Assembly (NCBI GenBank): GCA_011390385.1
Contig: JAABSN010000190.1
Coordinates: 1 to 6,440, forward strand
Source of the DNA: Thioalkalivibrio nitratireducens
GTDB taxonomy: Bacteria > Pseudomonadota > Gammaproteobacteria > Ectothiorhodospirales > Ectothiorhodospiraceae
Reading direction: 5' to 3'
DNA: 6,440 nt
Part shown: piece by piece, positions 6,348 through 6,440 of the stretch
Position numbering within the stretch: the stretch's first letter is position 1
How the letters are laid out: each line of letters starts with the position of its first letter
The notes under the pieces: generated by a model
Told to the model about the DNA's origin: nothing
Databases searched by the model: none
What the model saw: only the letters and a program-made list of their open reading frames with translations
Position numbers and translations under genes: made by a program

Positions 6348-6440
6348 ATGAGCACGCACATTCTTTGGGACGAAGCAAAGCGGCAAGCCAACCTCGACAA
6401 GCATGGGCTGGACTTCACCGACGCGGTAATGGTGTTGGAA
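6348..6440 (+). CDS. brnT: BrnT-family toxin, N-terminal 31 codons (3' end outside window)
   Basis: The frame from ATG 6348 stays open to the right edge. The start MSTHILWDEAKRQANL followed by DKHGLDF matches the DUF497/BrnT opening, whose hallmark is a W/F-D-x-x-K-x-x-x-N-x-x-KHG-x-x-F pattern. BrnT is a small ribonuclease toxin (RelE-like fold, usually about 90-100 residues) that blocks translation and is neutralised by the DNA-binding antitoxin BrnA, encoded directly downstream; both the rest of brnT and brnA would lie past 6440. No Shine-Dalgarno sequence precedes the ATG, and the predicted transcription start is at the ATG itself, so the message may be leaderless. The gene has its own promoter and a less GC-rich lead than the operon before it, as expected of a separate and often transferred toxin-antitoxin unit. 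Confidence 0.85.
   Translation, partial: MSTHILWDEAKRQANLDKHGLDFTDAVMVLE

Noticed and set aside
1..6440. CRISPR array, tRNA, rRNA or transposase gene
   Set aside because: No regularly spaced repeats, no tRNA cloverleaf with a TTC-type arm, and no transposase or integrase motif in any frame that I could see.

Overview
The window is GC-rich bacterial DNA with every recognisable gene on the + strand. The gene style (secreted proteins with ordinary Sec signal peptides, four-base stop/start overlaps, a DUF497/BrnT toxin gene, and a branched palindrome of the kind scattered between proteobacterial genes) suggests a beta- or gammaproteobacterium. This is inference from style; there is no rRNA or marker gene here to fix it.

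Positions 1-4317 hold three tightly packed genes: the 3' part of a large beta-rich, probably extracytoplasmic protein (stop at 1448); an exported protein joining a possible PsbP/Mog1-like domain to a six-bladed beta-propeller (1445-3493); and a small exported protein ending in one TPR (3490-4317). Both junctions are four-base overlaps (ATGA at 1445-1448, GTGA at 3490-3493), so the genes are very probably one translationally coupled operon. Positions 4318-4644 are non-coding and are dominated by a composite palindrome (4418-4583) that can fold into a closed four-way structure. Positions 4645-6242 hold two more coupled genes: an exported TolB-like (PD40) beta-propeller protein and a two-TM membrane protein with a PH-like cytoplasmic tail. 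The latter is best started at GTG 5622, giving a third four-base overlap. The window ends in the first 31 codons of a BrnT-type toxin gene behind its own AT-rich promoter (6312-6340).

Taken together, the first five genes look like one cell-envelope module: four soluble products in the periplasm or outside (Ig-like/PKD-like, propeller, TPR, propeller) plus one inner-membrane protein. None carries a recognisable enzymatic active site; the domains are all binding or scaffolding folds. I do not recognise the module as a named system, and its function is unknown. The brnT gene at the right edge belongs to a separate unit, the usual brnT-brnA toxin-antitoxin pair, with brnA expected just beyond the window.
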